From contig JAIUCV010000277.1 in NCBI GenBank assembly GCA_026724425.1, forward strand, positions 186,001 through 250,000: DNA of 64,000 nt. Direction: 5' to 3'. The notes below the pieces were generated by a model. The model had not been told where the DNA came from, ran no database searches, and worked only from the letters and a program-made list of their open reading frames with translations. Positions 22,251 through 34,895 of the stretch are shown in pieces; within the stretch, counting starts at the first letter, position 1, and every line of letters starts with the position of its first letter. The DNA comes from Erythrophleum ivorense (lineage: Eukaryota; Streptophyta; Magnoliopsida; Fabales; Fabaceae). Made by a program: the position numbers and the translations under genes.

Positions 22251-23969
22251 AGAAGCCCAACCTGCCTTGTTCATTGTCCTTTCTTTAATTCTCTGTCCCC
22301 CAATCTGTGCTCTTTCTTTCTCACCAATTATTGCATCTAAATATTTATACACATTCATTTGCTAAATTATATTTAATACTTTTTTATTTAAAAATATTAT
22401 TGAACTTCTATAATATTTAATACATATTTTAAAATTTAAGAATGCAATTTTATTAATTATTAACATATTAATAACGATAACTAAATAATTTTATTTTTTA
22501 AAAAATATATTATACAAAAATTTAACTTCATTACACAAAGTAAATACATTAAAAAAAATTGCAATATATACATGGATGAACAAATTTTGAAGTGCGCCAT
22601 ATATACTTATATCAAATTAATATACATTGGCACAATATTGCTCTTTTGATATAAATTGATTTGACACCTGTTCTTAAACAATATTCCAACATTATGCGAA
22701 TGAAGGGCTGTTTCCAACTCAATCTTAAAAATACTCTAATGGATTTAAATTTTATTTTTGTTCAAATATTCAATAGAATCAAATCTAAATTATTAAAAAT
22801 AATATTATCTCTTTTTATTAATTGAGCTAACTTTTAATAAATATTTCTTTTTGTTCTTTTTAATATCATCAACTATATTTTGATATTGTGTGATGACAAA
22901 TTTTTGAAAATGACAGACATCAAACCCCATATATTGCTAGAACAAACTAAAGTTGTATTATCAATGCTTTATTACCCGTGAGTTGATTTGATATTTTAAG
23001 AGAATTATTATATTAAAAAATTACAGATGCAAACAATATATTGCATATCGTATGTCTATAAATTAAATTGGACCTAAACTGAATATCAATTTTAATCATT
23101 AAAATCGAACTGAATTTAATGACAAAAATTGGATCGCTGCTTAACATTTATAGTTATACCTCTTCAAGTTGAGTGAGAATGCAAATTAAAGAATGCCAGT
23201 AATCCTCAGGAGACCTTGAATGAGATGGCAGCGACCACCATAGCGTTGCGGTTGGAGTATATATTGCCACTCCCATTGCCATTAGCTACTTTTGTGCAGA
23301 GTTTAGAGTGAGAGAGTGAAATCCTGAAAGACCCCACAGCCTTTTAAAAAGCCTCAAATGCCCCCCGGGAGTCCCGCGCTCTTCCCACTGCCAGTGGGGG
23401 CCAAGCCTTCTCCCTTTCTTTCTTTTCTCTCTGATTTGCTTTTTCCTTTTTCTCTGATTTTTCTGAAGCAAGATTGAACGTTTCCAAACTAAAGAATCTA
23501 TCCACTCTCAGTTGTGTACTTACTCACTGTCACACCCATCCCCTTCCCTCTTTCCACTTCCTTCTTCCCTCGCTCGTTTCACAACCAAATGATCAAAACC
23601 CCAAAATTATCAATGAAAATTAATCATTCAGAATATGCAAAATATTAAAACCTACAAATTGCAGTGGGGGAATAAAGAGATTCAAGTCTTAACGATGATG
23701 TCGACTTATTAATAAATGGTTTGTTGAATTAACGCCAAACCCAATTTCACACATCCCTTCTTCCCGCACGGTTTCATGTTTCACCTTGAGAGATAGCCAA
23801 TCTCTTTGCCAAATTCTGTAGATTTTTGTCAAATGAAAACTTATATTAAATTAATTAGTTAATTACAAACGCATTTGAAAAAAAAACAGTCACTAAATTT
23901 GAGTTTTCAATACGGGCCCCAATTTTATATACAATATATGTTCTATATAAAATTTGTTGGTGATATTAG
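22251..23969. other. Intergenic region with a GC- and CT-rich island
   Basis: Mostly AT-rich. At about 23200-23600 is a contrasting island with ccccccgggagtcccgcg, a small palindrome ccactgccagtgg and long ctttctttctttt stretches. The strand asymmetry is like a plant 5' leader, but no coding frame with known features follows. It lies 1.5 kb upstream of the KNOX start, so it may be a distal promoter or leader part. Confidence 0.35.
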
Positions 23970-23976
23970 GTTTTTC

Positions 23977-24545
23977 TTTGGTACGTGGAATGTCATCTTC
24001 ATGGGAATAGAAATGAAAATGTGAAAAAAAAAATTAAACAAATGATCATAATATCTCTGACATAAACAAATATTAAAATATTTACTTTTTATTTTAATCT
24101 GTTAAAAAAATTTAAAATACTCTTGGTAAAAAAGTTTGCAATTTTTTTTACATTTTTAATTTGTACATGATATTTTTAAATACTCTTATAAAATATCAAG
24201 ATATTCATTATTATTTTTGTTATTTTGCAAAAGAATATTTTTAAGTTACTATTAATAGAAAAGAATATTAAAATACATAATTCTACTTTTTTTATTTTGC
24301 AAAATATGCAGCGTCCAAGCCATAATCAAAGAAGGAGATTTTTGTAATTTAACCCGTGCTTTATTAGAATGCCAGCCATTTCATTATTTTTTTGCATACA
24401 AAGTTGATGTCTTCAAATGAGAAAATTTTCATTGTGAAGTGAATGGAATGAAAATATAAGAATTCAACCAAACCTGTATATTATTAAACTTTTATTTTCA
24501 TTCTTCAATTTATAATAGAAATACTGCATACCAAATGGAGCATTA
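23977..24545. mobile_element. Possible MITE with TTTGGTAC-type ends
   Basis: The left end tttctttggtacgtgg and the complement of the right end (ccatttggtatgcag) form imperfect inverted repeats, and inner words gaatagaaatgaaaat and attttcattcttcaatt also pair. Target duplication is unclear and no coding is present. Confidence 0.4.
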
Positions 24546-24778
24546 TATATGAATTTCTGTCTGGAATAATGAGAGACTTATCATTAAGCAGTAATGCCAA
24601 ACGAAGGAAAAAAACATGGCAGCTGGTAAGCAAATTATTTACATATTCTCGATCTCTATTAAGAAATTAATAAGCAACGGTGATTATTTGGATCATCGGC
24701 TTGCCCTGCGGTTGTTAAGCTAAAAGCAGAGTTATCACACTAAAACCCAAAGTCGCGGGGATGAACAGTTCGTTTTAC

Positions 24779-24781
<3 letters not shown>

Positions 24782-24812
<31 letters not shown>
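24782..24812. repeat. (TA)n microsatellite
   Basis: About fifteen perfect ta units. Confidence 0.9.
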
Positions 24813-24816
<4 letters not shown>

Positions 24817-27800
24817 TGGCTTCGCGCTTTCATGATCAGGTTTTATTAGGGCTCTCACCTTTTGCCAATCACATCACCACTTGTATATGTCTTCAATTAG
24901 CTGTTCCTGTCATGTCCCTCCCTAAACGGAAACGCGGAAATCTTTTCGAAAAAGATAATATCTAAATTAATATATATATATATATATATTAAAAAATTTT
25001 AAATTTTTTTTAAAAAATCTCAAAGTAAAAAGTTTTAAGTTAAGTTTTGAATCATAATTTTTTTAACATCATACAAAGTATCTTAAGATGCTTCAAAATA
25101 ATTTTGAAAATTTAAGACTCAATATAAATATTTTAAATTTAAAATCTTAAATTATTATTTCTTCAATTTTCTTTAAGAAATGAATAGGTAGGGCAACCAG
25201 AGTTTTAAGTCAATAATTTGAACTTTTTACCATATTGAGATATAATCTTTTTTTAGAATAACCAACATAAACACGGTGTATGTTGTTCGCTCTTTCCATC
25301 TTTGCAGTTTTGCGTATCTAAGTGGCCTTAATTAATATATAAAACACTATATATGCAAAATAATAATTATCAGCAACTTATCTATAATAAAAAAGAAAGA
25401 GCAAAAAGGGATTTCTTATCTGATCACGAATGTGTACTTAATTTCAATGGTAGGGAATTTAGCACCCATCATTTTGTGCCTGCCATTATCAAATCTAGTA
25501 AATCTTAATAGTTAGTATAATTAAAACAAATCGAGAATATATAATAAACAGGAGATAATCCCTGGTAGACCCATGTCTGCCATTTAAGTCTCCCCCCCCC
25601 CCCAAAAAAAACAAAAAGAAAAGTAAAAAACACACACACAAAAGTTATCCTTCAGATTTAATTAGCCATATATAATATCCAACAACTTTGTTGCCTAAGA
25701 TAGAGAGATAAACAGGGCTCAAGTAAGTAGTAGTTAAATTAATAGCACAATATAATAAAAAGGGGGCTCGATATATAACTGCTTTGTTTAGCAACCAATC
25801 AGAGCTCATGTAGTGAGAATCCGAGGAGATAATGTTTAGCTTTTGATTCACAAAATGAACAGCATACGACTGAGGTGGAACAATATCGTCCACGTTTCCA
25901 GGCTCCCATATTAAATATAAAAAATCAACCTATAAGATGAGAGCCGTGGGTTTGCATAATTAAGGAACTTCTCCCTCCTCCTGCTAAATAAACAATTGTA
26001 ATTATTGAGAAAAAAAGGCAAAAGGGGGGGGGGGGGGAAGCGACGCTTTCTTTGTTAGGTAAAATAATCTGCTTTGCTGTCAAACAACGAACAAAAGGAA
26101 GAATTAAGCGTCCTAAGCAACTTAACTAGGAAATAAAGGGTTCGTATTATTATATGAACGTGTAAAAAAAAAAGGAAAGTTGGGTGAATCGCTAAAGTTG
26201 ATGTGATAAGAACAGTAACAAGCAATATCTATTGAAAGCTAAGATCGAAGGAGAGATTGAAAATTTCTATTTGAAGATAATCAATAGATCATGAAATTGA
26301 GAATATTCACGTGCAATCAAACATTTTATTTTAAACATAAATTAATTATAATTAAACAGAATTCATAAATAGAGAAATATAACTCGTGGCAAGCGCATTT
26401 CAAATCAAAGAGCTCGGCATAAGAGCGTTTATTTTAAAAAATAAAATAATAATACCTTTGAGAAAATGTCGAATTCGGATGCAAAGACCAAGTATTTACT
26501 AATCTAGAATAAAAAAATTATGACCGAAACAAAAACATTGCCAATTGAGTCTGGCGGGGCCTGCGCCTTTTTGTTAATAATTCTTGCATGTCAATTATTA
26601 AATTGATCTCTTATATCACTGCACGATTAATAATTTGCATGTAATTGATTGCCCCGATACGCGAGCTGTCATTTCTCAACTTTTGCAAATATCCGTTGTG
26701 ATTAAGAGCTTTAATTGCAAACTAGTTATATAATAACATCTCCTTTTTATATAGAAAATATAATAAAATATTTAAAAGTAGCTAGATGTTCACACCCAAA
26801 GAATTAATATAATTGATAAGACGATATAGTATTTGTTATTAATTTGAGTATGATCTTTCTAATAAAAAATAAGTACGCTGCTTTTTTGTGATATAATTAA
26901 AGTATGTTGAGAGATTATTTAAAGAGTAAAAGAGACATCAATCTTATACACATTATTAAAAGAATTTAGAGTTATCTATTATATTAGTTTTAAAAAATTT
27001 AAATGATATCAATTTAGTCATTGGAGGTTTATTGCCATTTAGTCTTCATTAACTCTGTTAGAGGTAAATTAATGGAAAAACTTTATTGCTCTTGACTAAA
27101 TTGATGGCATTATGACTAAATTAATGACATTAGAATTTAGCACTAAATTGATTACGGCAATATCTCTCAAAGGATGAATATTATAGCAATATTTTCAAAA
27201 ATTTTATTATTCCTAATATATTTATGTTATAGTCATCTCATAAACAGTATCAAAATCATTATATAAAAATATATTTAAATTCATTTAATAATAATTACTA
27301 TTTATTAATAGTATATTACTATTTTTTTAACCAAAATATTATCTTCGGCAATTAAATAATGCAATGCTCATTCTTTTTAGTTCACTTCTTTACAATCATA
27401 AAGTTAAAACTATAGTTACTGAGAAAAAATAAAAATTTAAAACTATGAATTCTTCCTTTATCCTTTTCTTCATCCAGGAAAGAAAAAGAAAAGTAACTCT
27501 AAAGAGATAAAAACAAGAATAGAATATATCTCCATTCTTTTTAGCGCACCATCATATAGAACGGAAAGCAACCATGGTGATCTGCACTCAAGCCAAGAGA
27601 TCCGATCTCAGATTTGATTAATTCACCAATATCATACCTGGTTAATGCATAAACATAGTTTAGTGATTGCAAGATTGAATCGATTTAATAATGCTCGATC
27701 CGAATTTGATTTGCAGTTAATCTCCTTGCATGTTTGCCACTTGTCACTTGGAAGGTAAACTCTGCTGCAAATGCTGTTGATCATTCGCCAAGCTAGCTAC

Positions 27801-28564
27801 GACCTTAAAAAAAATCACTTTGTCTAGTTGTAACCAATCATTAGACGTTAAAACATGCATGCTTTTCCGGCTTTTGTTTTCTAAATGAACTATGATATTT
27901 GCACAATGTGCACTTTTTTATACTATAACATTCGAATTCAATTGAGTTTACATTGACGTTGATATAATTTTTTTTATACACTATATCGGTTTAGTGTGTA
28001 AATATCCTTTTTTCTTTTTAAGAATATCAAGGCCATAAGGCCCAAGAAAAATATAAATTACATAGAAATCATAGAAGGAGCAATAGACTTTCTTCCGTCT
28101 CTCTAGATAATCAAAGATAAATTACGGGAAGGATTGTGCATCACCTTAATCCTCCATCATAACTCAACCTGTGGGAAGCTAAACAATATTCACAAGAAAT
28201 TTCTCTCCATAAATGTGATAGACTTGTACTTGCTAATTTAAATTAAGCCATTTTTTAATTCTCTTAACATTACAATAAATTGCAAATTTAGTGAGAGAAA
28301 ATTTTCTTGTTGTTCCTTTCCTAAAGCTTCTAAGCGAGGGAAAAGTGAGGAACATGTCCTTTATTATACACTAATTGCTAATTAATGAGTGAAATATTCA
28401 CTTCAAAATCCCTCACTAATAATATTTTGACAAAAAAAATCTTTATTAGTTTTGATTCACTAATTTCAGGTCATTTTCACTTATTTCTCTCCCTATTCAA
28501 CAAGGAATTATTCCCATGTTAATTCCTTGTCAAAAAATATTTAGCAAAATAATAATATTATTAG
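24813..28564. other. Gene-poor AT-rich intergenic region
   Basis: No gene recognised. It contains a C run near 25592, a 14-base G run at 26024-26037 and short ta runs near 24970. At 26990-27180 short words of the aatttagtca / gactaaatt type point towards each other, which may be a decayed foldback. The 82-codon frame at 25645-25893 has no family features. Confidence 0.4.
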
Positions 28565-29026
28565 TAAGGTTGTTCATGGGTAGAGTCAGGCCGAACATCT
28601 ACTATGCTCGATACCCGACCCGATTAAGACATTATGGCTTATTTTTATGCCCGTGACTAAACCCGACCCAAACAAGCCCGATTTTATGTTGGACTAGGAC
28701 AAGTTAGGGCCGCCCAATATTTTTTTTTTTTTATGAACTGATACTTGTAATATAAAAATATTTTTTTGCAGATTCATAAGCATATATTTCAAAATAATAA
28801 GCTTTCAGAACCTTCATGTTTTTATTAATAATAAAAAATAACTTTGTATTATCAAGCAAAATATAAGCTATACTAATGTAATTAGTTTTTAGGTAAACAC
28901 GTGTATTTTCATTATTTAATAAAAGAAATATCAGTAAGCGTATACATCAATAATGAAAATAATTAAGAAATAAGGAGGGTTTAAGTAGATAAAAGTTGCA
29001 GCATGTAAAGAGAATCAAATGAAATA

Positions 29027-29065
<39 letters not shown>

Positions 29066-29210
29066 ATGACAATATATTAATAACTAAAAATAATAATTAT
29101 TCAGGCAAGTTGGACATAACAGGTCTTCGCCCGTGGCCTGACCCGACCCGGCCCCATTAGGTCGAGTTAGGATGGACTCCTAGGGCCAACCGGGCCAATG
29201 AACACCCCTA
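28565..29210. mobile_element. hAT-like MITE with TAGGGGTGTTCA-type ends
   Basis: The left end taaggttgttcatggg and the complement of the right end (taggggtgttcattggcc) are inverted repeats, followed by cccgaccc / gggtcggg-type words on both sides, a common plant hAT MITE pattern. Flanking 8-mers attattag and gttgttag differ at two sites and may be the target duplication. The centre carries a (TA)n run at 29031-29062. Confidence 0.7.
29031..29062. repeat. (TA)n microsatellite inside the MITE
   Basis: About sixteen ta units. Confidence 0.9.
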
Positions 29211-29994
29211 GTTGTTAGTAGTCCCTCAATGGAATATAAGTGAGGGAATTATTCCATTGCAAATCTTTCGCTCTTATAATTTATTTTAATATTTTCCTAA
29301 ATTAATAACTTGAAAAACTATATATAATTATAATATATCTTGATTGAATGTAGGGAAAATTTTTGTAATATTTAAATAAAAACAAAAATTTCTAAAATAA
29401 TGATGAATTTAGCAAAGAAAAAAAATTAAAAATTAACTATTTGTGTTTAATTTTTTTTTTCGAGACCCTTCGTTAACCCTTTATCCCTCTTAAGCTCCTT
29501 CGATATTAGCCAAATTTACTCTTAACATAGATGAACCAATTTTTGTTGCAAGTGATGTTGTTGTTTGCAGTGTGGCAAATTTTGTAACTTTGGTCAAAAG
29601 TTAGGAATGACTGATAACACCTATAAAATAATATGCATCCGTTGATTTACATGTTGCATCAATCACAGCTCCATGGTTAAAATGATTAAGGCCAATTCAA
29701 TGTCCTCTTAATCTTGTGGAGGGGTGGAATTTGAAAAGGTCCATCTAATCATGGATACATCTTTTTCTATTTGAATGGATAGCTTTCCTCCACATGTTTA
29801 GGCTAATGGGAGATCGAATGACATTTTTCATATTTTTAGATCATTCTAATGTCAAAATTTTTTTGAACATAAACAATTATAAAATAACTAGTTATCAAAA
29901 TAATAGCAAGCTATGAACCATAAATTACAAGCCACCTTCAAAAACTTATTTCTAATTTGATTTTCCAAATTAAATATTTCTTCTTCTTTTTTAG
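29211..29994. other. Intergenic sequence without recognised features
   Basis: AT-rich. Words such as gagggaattattcc near 29243 mirror ggaattattccc near 28504, so the MITE may have entered an older foldback element. No gene. Confidence 0.35.
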
Positions 29995-30701
29995 CGAAAG
30001 TATTCAAATGAAAGACTAGGAAGTCTAATAGAGGCTAAGATGCGACCAATTTGTTCTGCATTTGGATCAAAATCCTTCCTCCACCCCTAAATTGCTAACT
30101 AATAATAACCAAGAATCATTCATAAACCCTTGGTCAAGGCAAAGTTGTAGTCTAATGTGATTTGGTGCGAGGAAGAATCCATTGCCCATATCAATTAGTT
30201 CAATTTCTCCCATCTTTCTTCCCCATAGTTACAACAGTTTTTTGAACGGATAGTTGTAGCCAACCATTTTGTCCAAATGGTTGATTATCAGCATTTTCCT
30301 CCAAGGTTTCTCCAGTCTTTTTTGTTCATTAGCGGAAAAAATAAAAAGCCGATTTGCGATCTGTGATCTCGATCTAGTCCCCTTGTTTGGATTCTTCAAC
30401 CGAAAACCATTGTTTTCACTTGCATCAACCTCCTGCTCCTCTTCTGAATCCTTCTTCTCATTAGACATTCCTCACTCAGTCTCTAATTCTTCTCTTCCTT
30501 TCAACAGTGAATCTTTGTACGTTTGTTTCAGTCCATAGCCATTTTCTTCCTCTAATGCTTCTCCCGTCATCCAATCTTCCAGATAAGGTTCTAGGGATGT
30601 CTCTCCTGAAAATCATCCTGATCCTTTCTAACTTTCTTCTTACTTCAATTCATCAAATCCGTCTTCTCCTTTAACTGAGTGTTCGGCTGTGCTTCCTCCA
30701 T
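29995..30701 (-). pseudogene. Fragment of a LINE (non-LTR retrotransposon) ORF1
   Basis: On the minus strand a start near 30701 (MEEAQPNTQLKEK) leads through frameshifts and stops into the 30468-30229 frame, which contains KPWRKMLIINHLDKMVGYN. After one stop the same frame goes on with ELIDMGNGFFL and, after a frame change, IGRILASIRLPSLSFEYF. This is the DUF4283-type RNA-binding N-terminal domain of plant L1-like ORF1 proteins. No zinc knuckle, endonuclease or reverse transcriptase is seen nearby, so only a 5' piece of the element remains. Several stops make it non-functional. Confidence 0.7.
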
Positions 30702-31085
30702 TATATCTAAAAATCTTTAGTGTGCAAAAGTTCTTTTCCTATCAATATGCCATTAATCTCAAAATTTTGGCACATGGACTACTCGTGTTACATTTTCCAA
30801 AGTGAAAGTAGTTATTGGCACTGGTGGATTTACTAAACAAGTGAAAATATAAGTTTACCATGAATACAGATCCTGTGAAGTGAGAGGATCCATGAAGTGT
30901 AGCCTATATTTGTCCTTTTTTAAAGAAAAATAAAAAAATAAATAAAAGTCCACCATCTCATTACAGTGCGCCTCATTTCAGACAGAGTGTAAGAGAATCC
31001 TCGCTTCAAAAATCCCTATTCGTTAAAAGACTTGGTTTGCGTACAAATATATAACGAGTGCATATCAAAATCTTTTACAATTATT

Positions 31086-31087
<2 letters not shown>

Positions 31088-31116
<29 letters not shown>
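31088..31116. repeat. (TA)n microsatellite
   Basis: About fourteen ta units. Confidence 0.9.
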
Positions 31117-31286
31117 AGAATAAGTTCATATCGTATCAATTAGAATCTTTAACAATGTGCTCCCTCCTATTTGTCAAATTCTTTGGTTAAAAGGATAAGA
31201 ATAATAATAAGCAGAGAAATATGTAAGTAAACAATTTCTCAAGGCAAACCTAAATGTCTCAGTCTAGGATATTACTTTGTAGTTTA

Positions 31287-31615
31287 AGGGTGTATTTGGA
31301 TGGGAGTTTTTGGAATGGAGGGGAATTTTTTAATTTATAATTTACTTTATTGTCATTCAATTTTTTAATATTTTAATATATTAACATTTAATAAAAATTA
31401 AGATAATTTTTTTTCATCAAGAATTAAAAATAAAAAGGATTAGAATTCATATTTTTTTAAAAAATATTGATATAAATAACTTTTTTATAAAAAAATTAAA
31501 ATAATATAAGCGTAAATTTGTTCAAATATAATTATCTCCCCTCCCCTCTCGTTCCTTTCAACCAAATAGAATTCATTAAACACTCTCCTTTTCGTTGAAC
31601 CAAACTGAACCTAAA
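31287..31615. mobile_element. MITE of the GTTTGGTT type
   Basis: The left part gggtgtatttggatggg with ggaggggaa and the right part ctcccctctcgttcc with gaaccaaactgaacc are pairing purine- and pyrimidine-rich ends like those at 12109-13088. The word agttta flanks both sides (31281-31286 and 31616-31621). Confidence 0.55.
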
Positions 31616-32603
31616 AGTTTAAAAATGATGAATATTCTTTAATTTTTACCCAAATTTTTAAACAATTTAAAACTAAATAAATAAATTACTCTCATGTTTG
31701 AATTATATACCCTTCCATTTTATTTTGAAAATATACCCCAGTTCCCTTAAAAAAAAAAATCAAAAGTTGGCCAAAATACTTCTAAAAATAATATCAATTT
31801 CTTTTACTAAAAATTTAACTTGTTATAAAAATGTATTTATTAAACTTTTATTTCAATAATATTTATTTTATGTAAAACAATTGTAAATCTAATTTAATCT
31901 AAAATTGTATTAAATTTATGAAAGTGCTTATATTTATTAATATATTTAATACACATGTATATAATTGAAATTTATACTATTTTAAAAAAGTTAATATTAA
32001 AAATTATTTTTTCAATTTTTTATTTTAATATTTATCTATTAGTTTATTAAATATTTATATAATTTTTGAAATTTGAAAATGACTATAAATTTCATATTAG
32101 CTAAATACATATTTTATACTTATTATATAGTATAATTAAATAATAGATGTAAAGGTATTTTAACTAAAATAATTGTAATTTCAACTTGTTTTTATTGTAA
32201 AAAAAGTTGATATAATGCATCTTTTAATTTTTAAAAAGAATGTATATATTTTCAAAACAAATGAGAATGTGTCTAATTTAAATATCTTTTAAAAAAATAA
32301 TTTTAAAAAAGTTTGGTAGATGCCCAGAGACATAACAATTGGGCAATATGCTATGGAGTGATTTTGTCGAGATATGTATAAAATAAGTTTTTATTATATA
32401 TATATATATTGAAATGATTAAATATGAAATAATTATATTTGTTTAGAAAAAAAGTATATATATATATATATTATATTATAATCCTAGAACTCTCGAGTAC
32501 TCGAACTTGCCGATGGATAGATAAAAATAATTTAGAAGTACTGATAGACTATTAATTGCTTTAGAATTAGGATTTTCATCAGGTAATGACAAGCTTGAGC
32601 CTC
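31616..32603. other. AT-rich intergenic sequence
   Basis: Long A/T runs and two short ta repeats (near 32395 and 32455). No gene. Confidence 0.4.
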
Positions 32604-33125
32604 CTAGAGCATAACCCTCTTAAAAGGAAGTTCCATTAAGGAGTAACAGAAACATGAGACAGAGACTGTGGAACAAAAAGGGCAAAAAGAAAAAAAAGAA
32701 AGAGAGACAGAAAAGGGATACTGAAAATGAAAAACGGGGTTCAGAGATGGGGGAGGGAGAGTTGGATGGAGGCTTACCTTACATTTTCTACGGTCCCAAT
32801 GAGTCAATACTCTGCTCCCGTGTCGGAAGTAGTGGGCTCCAGCCAAGACATGGATGGGACTGCTAGTGGAGCCCATCACATCATCCATTAATACATGGCA
32901 TGTTGCGGCAGTGGTCAACAGTATTTCATGGGCGTTCCCGTAATCATCTCCCTCGGCCTTTTTTGGCATTTGATCTGAGCTTTTTAATCTCATGAATAGG
33001 GCAGCATGTGTTGGAAGTGAACTGATATTGCTCATCTGCAAGTCCGCAGAAATATGATCTTCTGAAGATACAGAACTAAAATATAGATTAAGCCAGCATT
33101 GCCTATTTTGAACAAATTTAAGCAA
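32604..33125 (-). other. Unrecognised exon-like open frame
   Basis: A 173-codon minus-strand frame whose upstream two thirds have coding-like composition in an otherwise AT-rich area. Possible splice signals are present: an acceptor-like ttgcag before the internal ATG near 33033 and a strong donor-like aaatgtaag|gtaagc near 32780. Past that donor the frame turns into CT-rich low complexity. The part between (for example MPKKAEGDDYGNAHEILL) matches no family I know. It could be an exon of an unannotated transcript, a noncoding RNA or a decayed gene. Confidence 0.3.
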
Positions 33126-34895
33126 GTCTGGTTAAACTCAAACGTGCAAACATGACAGTGTTCTTTCTTTATTCGGAAATGTCAATCACTTGCCCTCACA
33201 TGATAACTCGTCTAAGAGATGGCAAACTTATTTGTATTTTGCTTTCGCTTTCTTTTCTCTTATGTTGAGGAAGGAGAATTGTCTTAGTTTGGGGTCAGAC
33301 ATTAGGGTTACGTCCAAGTAGAAAACCAGTAGATGAAGGATCCTCTTAAATGGGCCAAGAAGTGCCCAGCGCAACAACTTGCCTAAATGCTCTTCATTCT
33401 TCATTCCTCAAGTTTCTTCTGGCCCAAAATAATAAAAATACTAACTTTACAACCATTCCCCCAGGTCCCACCCTAGAAACACATTTACCTTTTAACTTGA
33501 GCAAAAAATTACTTTTTTTAAGGGTTATACTTCCTTATATTTTTATTATTACTTTTTTTAATTAAAACATAATAAATATATATAATTTTTGAATAATAAT
33601 ATAATAAATATATGGTTTAATTAGAAAATCATACATTTATTTACAAAAATCTATACATTTATCATAATTTAATTAAAAAACTTAATAACAATTATAAAAA
33701 ACTGCATATAATTTTTTTTTCTTTTTTGGGCTTCGCTACACCAGCAGGAAGGTTTAATATTTAGCTTGGTTGAACGAAATTGAATTTGAATCTGAAAAAG
33801 CTGCCAAAGAGGGTACAGGAACCAAACAAAAGGAGCATAAAACTCGGCCCAATGGTCCAAGGAGTAGGGGCCTTGCATTAACAGTTTGGATCTTTGGATC
33901 AATCCCATTAATGCGCAATGCCTCTTTGGAGCACGAATAATCACATTTTCTTTTAGACACTTCACATTTGGTGGATTGCTCTGATTGTAATTTTGTGTCC
34001 TCCTCTTCTTCATAACTACCTCACTTTTCCTCTGTCATGAATGCTCCTCTGGTGTGCCGGAACTTGATGAACGCTGCACTATCAAAGACAATAATTGATG
34101 GATGCAATTTGGGGCTTCCTTAGATGCATTTCGGCGCTTTCTTTTAATCTTTTTTATTTGTCTACACATTATTTTCACACGTATAGATGTGTGCCAAGTC
34201 AAAAAATTTAATAGAGGAGTGAAAAAAAATGAATTTAAATGCAAACATGTAAAAATACAAAAAGGAATTTACTAACTTTCATAGTTCAGGAGATATTTAT
34301 AAAGACATATTTGCATTTTTCCCTTTCTAATGCAAGATGTCCTGCAAATATGATTCCGTAGCGAAATTAGTGAAACTGGAATACTGCAACAAGAACTATA
34401 TGTATTGCTTAATGCTGGCCCCCAAAAGTCATTATGATCAACTTGAAATTCGTCGATGTTAAGAATTGTATTTATAACCTATAAGATGAGCTGTTTTCCG
34501 AGGTTTGCTTCAGTTTATAACCCTAATAGAGATATAAAGAAAACAAGGACTATTTATTTGATTATTATTTTTTGTGAACAATATTATTTTTTATATTCAC
34601 ATGATTCCTGTTTTCAATTAAAAAAAAATTGCACAATGCACATGTTATCTGCCTTTGTGTTCGTTTGGGCAACACGTGGCTAAAGATGGGAGCTCTAGAT
34701 AACAGGGATATTTTAACAGGACGCAAAGCGCACAATTGGACTCATCCTTGTGTAAACAAGCCCCACTCACTCTCACGGTAGTGCTCTTTCTGCGATTTAT
34801 ATTTCAGCTTCAGAGTTGAGAGGGCAGATATCCAACCCACTCTTCCATTTTCTCATGCAAAGACCAACACCAACACCAACACCAACATAACAGTG
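33126..34895. other. Upstream region and leader of the CCCH gene
   Basis: No separate gene is supported; frames at 33669-34013 and 34035-34244 lack family features. Close to the CCCH start are a possible TATA-like tttatattt near 34797 and a caacac repeat (about 34865-34885) in the leader. Confidence 0.35.

Noticed and set aside
26024..26037. Run of 14 G bases
   Set aside because: An isolated homopolymer, possibly a sequencing or assembly slip; no structure around it.
30269..30538. 89-codon plus-strand frame
   Set aside because: It is the antisense shadow of the LINE ORF1 fragment.
32837..32882. Small hairpin with gggctcca / tggagccc arms as a miRNA candidate
   Set aside because: The paired stem is only about 10-12 bp, too short for a plant miRNA precursor, and no known mature miRNA is recognised.
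33669..34013. 114-codon minus-strand frame
   Set aside because: No family features, AT-rich tail and no splice or start context; treated as chance.
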